64,000 bases of DNA from Chelonoidis abingdonii (Eukaryota; Chordata; Testudines; Testudinidae). This document shows, piece by piece, positions 59,326 to 64,000 of this stretch. The notes under the pieces are model-generated. The model had not been told where the DNA came from, ran no database searches, and saw only the letters and a list, made by a program, of their open reading frames with translations. The position numbers and the translations under genes were made by a program. The DNA lies in assembly GCF_003597395.2 (NCBI RefSeq), contig NC_133777.1, forward strand, positions 58,872,930 to 58,936,929. The letters run 5' to 3'. Position 1 is the stretch's first letter; each line of letters starts with the position of its first letter.

Positions 59326-60053
59326 GTTTTATAACCTGCTACCTATAATTTCATTGGTGACCCTAGTTTCTTGTATTATGGGAAAGTAAATAACTTTTTC
59401 CTTATCACTTTCTCCACATCACTCATGTTTTATTATAACTCATTCATATTCCCCCTTACTCTCTCTTTTTCCAAGCTGAAGGGGCCTTAGTCTCTTTAAT
59501 CGTTTCCTCATATGGGACCCTCTTCAACCCCCTAATCATCTTTAGTTGGCCCTTTTCTGAACCTTTTTGAGATGAGGAGACCCACATCTGTACACAGTAT
59601 TCAAGATGTGGGTGGTACCATGGATTTATATTAGGGCAATAATATATTCTCAGTTCTTATTCTCTATCCCCTTTAATGATTCTAACATCCTGGATAAGAT
59701 TAAGACTGATAAGTTTTTATGGAGGGGAGGATATAATGGGATAGCCTAATTTTGGCAATTAATCGTTCTTTGACTACTAGTGCAAAATATGCCCAATGGT
59801 TGTGATGCGGATGTTAGTGGGTGGATCTGAGTTACTACAGAGAATTATTCTCTTGGTGTCTGGCTGGGTGGTTCTTGCTCACATGTCAGATAGTTGATCG
59901 CCATATTTGGGTTGGGAAGGAATTTTCCTCCAGGGCAGATTGGCACAAGCCCTGGGGTTTTCCTTCGCTTGCAGCGTTGGGGCACGGTCATCTGCTGGTA
60001 AGATTTTTGCATCTTGAAGTCTTTAAACCATGATTTGCAAGGGTTCATGGCGT
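59326..60053. repeat. Second copy of the nested CR1 left flank
   Basis: It repeats 49733-50450 in order, including the minus CR1 to plus CR1 junction (ATCCTGGATAAGATTAAG). It joins directly to a Harbinger right end at about 60060, skipping the whole internal part. Confidence 0.8.
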
Positions 60054-60059
60054 ATCCTA

Positions 60060-60353
60060 GGTTGTCTGCTGCCTTCACAAAGGGAGGGGTGAGGCTGTAC
60101 CCAGCACCACCCGGGGCAATGTTTTCTGCCCCATCAGGCACTGTGCTCTCAACACGGAAGTGGGAACTATGGGATAGCTGAGGAACAGCTACCCACAGTG
60201 CACCGCTCCTTAAATCGATGGTAGCCTTGGACCATGGACGCAAGCAATCTATTTTGTGATCGCATTGTGGACGCGCAAAACCGATTTTATAACATCGGTT
60301 TCGTAATATCGGTTTAAACTACTTCGAAATAATCGTGTAGTGTAGACGTACCC
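60060..60353. mobile_element. Harbinger right end, clean copy
   Basis: It runs from GTTGTCTGCTGCCTTCACAA to AATCGTGTAGTGTAGACGTACCC, followed by TTA (60354-60356) and the CR1 tail GACTAGATGATCACAA. The last ~100 bases hold AAACCGATTTTATAACATCGG-like inverted words. Confidence 0.75.
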
Positions 60354-60356
60354 TTA

Positions 60357-60412
60357 GACTAGATGATCACAATAGTCCCATCTGACCTTAAAGTCTATGA
60401 TTCTATGATTTC
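60357..60412 (+). mobile_element. CR1 3' tail beyond the Harbinger insertion
   Basis: GACTAGATGATCAC...CCATCTGACCTTAAAGTCTATGATTCTATGA is the CR1 terminus that belongs with the plus-strand CR1 at 48740-50525. Confidence 0.7.
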
Positions 60413-60962
60413 TGGATATTTAATATCCAGAAAAAATATACCAGAAGTATAAAAGATTCAGAAATGGGGGACAGTTACTAGAGCTATGGAAAATTCCAGG
60501 ATATTTTTAAAGATTGTGAAATTAATGTGATGAGGAAATGAATGAGGTGACATAAGAGATAAGAATGCTGCCCGATTGACTTTCTCTAGCACTTATTTAT
60601 CTTCTCATAGCACAGGAATAAGGAGATGAATGAAAATTAAATGAATGAAATTTAAAAATAAAATTTTATTTAAACACAACATATAGCCATTTTATGGCAG
60701 CAAATGCCACAAGTTACAGAGGCAAAGTGTTGGGCTGCATTAATTCTTCAGTAGCCATCTCTGCTTAGAAAATGACCTTTAAGGGGGATAGTGGTGTTTT
60801 GGGGAAATCCTTGTGGAACTGTGCTGGCCAGGGAGATGGGCAGAGCAACAGAGTCCTGGCATCCAGGAGATTGGCTTGGTTTGGGATTAAACTGCTTACT
60901 CATTGGGAAAACCACATTTTCTCCCACCTTAAATTAATTATTTGGAGAATGCTCAAGGATCT

Positions 60963-63900
60963 GATTTTCCTTGGATATATTTATTTTTACTATAGTGAAA
61001 TCCTCCAGATCCCCTCTGACACTTATTTCTAGAGAAAAGGGGATGGTCCAGGCCAAGTTCTGGAAGATCAAGGATAGGAAACAGAAGAATGAGTTTCCCA
61101 GGAGGAGAACCTTGAGAATAGAAAACATTTATTCTCAAATAGATGAGCAACCAGTTTTAATTGTGGCAAGAACATTAAAAAAAATCATAAGGGAGAAAAA
61201 AAGCAGATGCCACAGTAACAGAAGTAGAACAAGATAGTAATTTTGTCCTTGGAGTTTTTTTTCATATGGACACTTTTGCAAAAGGAAATGTTCAGATCAC
61301 CAGTCCATTTCATATAGGAAACTAAATAGTCATCAGGTCTGGAGTTGAAAACTGGAAATAAAAGACTGCATATCTTACTTCCAGTACATTAACTTGGATA
61401 TCAACAACTATGTGTATTAACTTCAAAAATAAATGTTCAGAAATTCCTTTTACTTCCACTTAATCCTGAGTGAAGTATATGGCAACTGGATGATAGCTGG
61501 TTTAAGTAAAGATGGTACTTTTACTCCATTTTATCGGCCTTTTCGTCATTACTTCAATTTCACACCAAGGATACAATTGCAGTGCCACCTTAAGAACTAG
61601 AGTATTTCTCCAATCCGTCTTTGAAGTCATGGGATATACCTTATCAAAGGGATGATGTGGGGAAGACTTGGCAAGCCACTGGGCAAAGCTTGAATAATAA
61701 ATATTGGTACTATTTGAACATTTCTTCTAGAAGTCTGGTTGGCAAAAGTTATACTGAAGACATTTTTTTTGTTTTAGAACTATTGGCTTATTTTAAAAAA
61801 CGTTTGACTTTTCCACAATAAACTGCACATTAGTATTTCTGCATTGCTACAGAGTTGTTTACATTTGAACAATGTTATGAACTATGTTCAAATGTAAAAT
61901 GCTGTCTTAATGCACATGACTGCCTAGTCCAGTGTATGCTTCAAATGAAGCTATTTCTATGAATTTGCAAGAGAGAGGATTATAAATTGGTCATTTTGTT
62001 CTTCTGCTTGGGTTTAATTACAACACTGGAAGGCCTCCTTGTCTCCAACTATATAAATTTACATATGAAGTACTAATGGCAAATACTCGTGTGTTCTGCA
62101 TGCAAAATGTGTGTAATATTTTTAAGGCCTATTTTAATTAGGATAGCTAGTTTTTAATTTTCCTTGACATGCTGTGGCTGCTTAGTGTCCCATTCTAACA
62201 AAGAATGCAACAATGAAATAATTAAGACTGATAGATTTTAAAAAACAAAACAAAAAAAAACAAAACACTCTGGTTCCAGCTCTGGTTCCAACCAGGGCAT
62301 CAAAACTCTCTCTTGAATTCTATATAATAACTTTTTGGCCTGATCTTCAAAGTTGTTAATACCTGACGTTTACGTTCATTTGCTGGAATTTTGAGGGCAC
62401 CCACCTTTTTATTGCCATTCCTCTTATGAGCATCTTGAGTTCTTAAGGGTTTAGATTTCTGGACCCAAACCTTTACTTTAGGGAGCAAAGTCATATAGAA
62501 CCTATGCTCAGTCCCTTTAAGTGCCTTATAGCCAATTAAAAATGCTTTGCAAGATACAAAAATATTATATCTGATCTCCATCTACTCATCTCCTCTTTTC
62601 TGTTCTTCCTCCCTTTTACCTTCCACAGTTAAGCTTTTACTTGTCTTTTTGTCCCCAGTCTGAACTATTGAATCCCTTTCTCTTAAGTTGTTTCCACAAA
62701 GCCTTGTTTCAGTTTGCCTTATTATTAACTCAGAAGCAAATTCTATGCATGAAGAATATTGTATGCGGATTGTGATGTTTCAGATACTGAAGGAAACTAT
62801 ACATAATGACTATACTTGTGTAGGAAGAATAATTGCTTAGAACACACTTAATGACTGTCAGGACTACTTAGAAGAATATCTTGTCTCACATGATCACTTG
62901 TGAAGCTTATTTTGTGCTATCACTTTTGAATATTCACTTTCCAAAATAGAAGAAGCAGAAGTCTTCACTTTTTATTTAAAAACATGAAACATATGTAATA
63001 GACAGTAAACAAGTAGTGGCCTAGAGCATTGAATACACAGTATTCACAATTCGGGGCACAAGCCCCTACACCCTTCCATCCGGGAGGGTTTGTGGGAGGA
63101 AGAAATTCTCAAGACAAAGCCAGCCCTGGAGTTGCTCATCCATTTTGAGTGGATAGCAGCAACCCTCAATTCCCTGTACGTTCATTACTTTTCTTTCTGA
63201 AGTTTTATACTTGGGTAATGTGACTGACATGCTGTTTCCTCCAAGCCCCTCCTGTCCGTTACTCCACAGGCTGCTCACCATCAGCTTTGACATCCGTGTT
63301 CCTATTTTCCTGTTCCTAATGCCCTTCTCTTTTAACATCCTCTGTCCCTTCCTTTGGTTTTCCTTTTGTTTCTTCTCATGCTTTGTCTGCTAGGTTGCTT
63401 TAGCAGCCTAATTTGGCACGTACCCTTAATTTGTCTTCTGGCAGATGTCTACACAGCGGTAGAGAAGTCAGTTCACAAGGTTATCAAATCCAGCTGATAT
63501 CTAGTCTTGCAGTGAGTCTTGTAGTAAGGCAGAAGTACCCAATATCTAGCATAACTTTGAAGCCATTGTTCTGGGCCCTGTCTGCACTATATGTAGATCC
63601 AGGCAAAGCTCTCAAACACCAGTGCCCCTGGCCAGCTCTCCTTGTGTTCCCTTCCCCAGGTTTCTCTTCCAAATTTCTTGTGCATTCAACATGAGTCAAA
63701 AATCTTCTGCAGGGAAATGTCTAGGCCAGGAGGCTTGAATTCAAGCTGAATCCTCAGGGATGTTTCTTCAATCTTTTTTGTTTATTTGTTGCTAGCATGG
63801 AAGAATATTCGTATCATTGCACATTAAGACTTTCTTTTAATTGCCATGTTTGGCTTGCAGAAGTAAGCCTTCAATTTTGAGTAGAAACTGTAATGCTAGC

Positions 63901-64000
63901 AATGCAGAATGAAGAAAATGCAAGTATGTTTCTTTTAGGAATGCAAAGGAAGAATGTCAAGTTGTTCTATTCACTAACACTGTTGAAATGCTGAGACTCA
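60963..64000. other. Intron sequence, nothing recognised
   Basis: AT-rich, apparently single-copy sequence to the right edge. Open frames of up to about 90 codons show no known domain. No ADAM10 exon was found. Confidence 0.4.

Larger units (their letters stand above)
19492..64000 (+). other. Presumed ADAM10 intron 1 (start to window edge)
   Basis: The donor GTAGGG at 19492 opens the intron. I found no sequence encoding the expected prodomain exon, and no host exon of any other gene, up to 64000. The interval is filled mostly with transposable elements, listed separately. An exon shorter than about 60 codons in diverged sequence could be missed by eye. Confidence 0.6.

Noticed and set aside
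1..64000. CRISPR arrays, operons or a bacterial-type defence system
   Set aside because: The window is vertebrate DNA with introns, CpG-rich promoters and retrotransposons; no regularly spaced repeats were seen.

Overview
This is a window of vertebrate nuclear DNA, most likely from a turtle (Testudines). The call rests on the mix of repeats: CR1 LINEs, several DIRS-type tyrosine-recombinase retrotransposons, PIF/Harbinger elements and their MITEs, hAT and Tigger-like elements, and solo ERV LTRs. I recognise these families from turtle genomes by memory; no search was run. A crocodilian is the main alternative.

Only two host genes are supported, and both are present as first coding exons. MINDY2 exon 1 lies on the minus strand (12080-12775). 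It carries the start of the MINDY deubiquitinase domain, including the catalytic cysteine. ADAM10 exon 1 lies on the plus strand (19437-19491) and encodes the signal peptide. The two genes are head to head about 6.7 kb apart, as in human 15q21-22, and each sits in a GC/CpG-rich promoter region. No ADAM10 exon 2 was found, so roughly 19492-64000 is read as ADAM10 intron 1. The part left of 12080 is MINDY2 intron 1.

Layout: 1-2765 is a rearranged DIRS copy, with a gag-like part on minus and an RT start on plus. 2880-5953 is a CR1 with endonuclease and RT. 6-12 kb holds LTR-like sequence, a MITE, a TA-flanked DNA transposon and a MIR-like SINE remnant. 12-19.5 kb is the divergent gene pair, with old CR1 pieces, an hAT and a GC-rich repeat between them. 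22.8-27.3 kb holds MITEs, a Tigger-like element and an hAT. 27.56-31.1 kb is an old DIRS copy. 31.66-32.33 kb is a second DIRS 3' end. 32.4-33 kb is a CR1 tail. 34.0-35.8 kb holds an hAT MITE and an LTR. 36.3-39.55 kb is the best-preserved DIRS copy (RT, RNase H, recombinase). 39.8-42.5 kb holds an hAT-like repeat, a hairpin insertion with a 14-bp target duplication, and Harbinger MITEs. 44.2-45.9 kb is an hAT split by a solo LTR. 48.7-60.4 kb is a stack of nested elements: a CR1, an opposite CR1 inside it, and a PIF/Harbinger element carrying a Myb/SANT-like gene and a transposase. 61-64 kb shows nothing recognisable.

The most notable anomaly is at about 49.88-60.05 kb. Its flanks occur twice and the copies differ mostly by single-base insertions and deletions. 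This looks like an uncorrected long-read gap patch or false duplication rather than biology. I found no new cellular system. The interest lies in the nested mobile elements, the independent lesions in the DIRS recombinases, and the ADAM10/MINDY2 promoter region.
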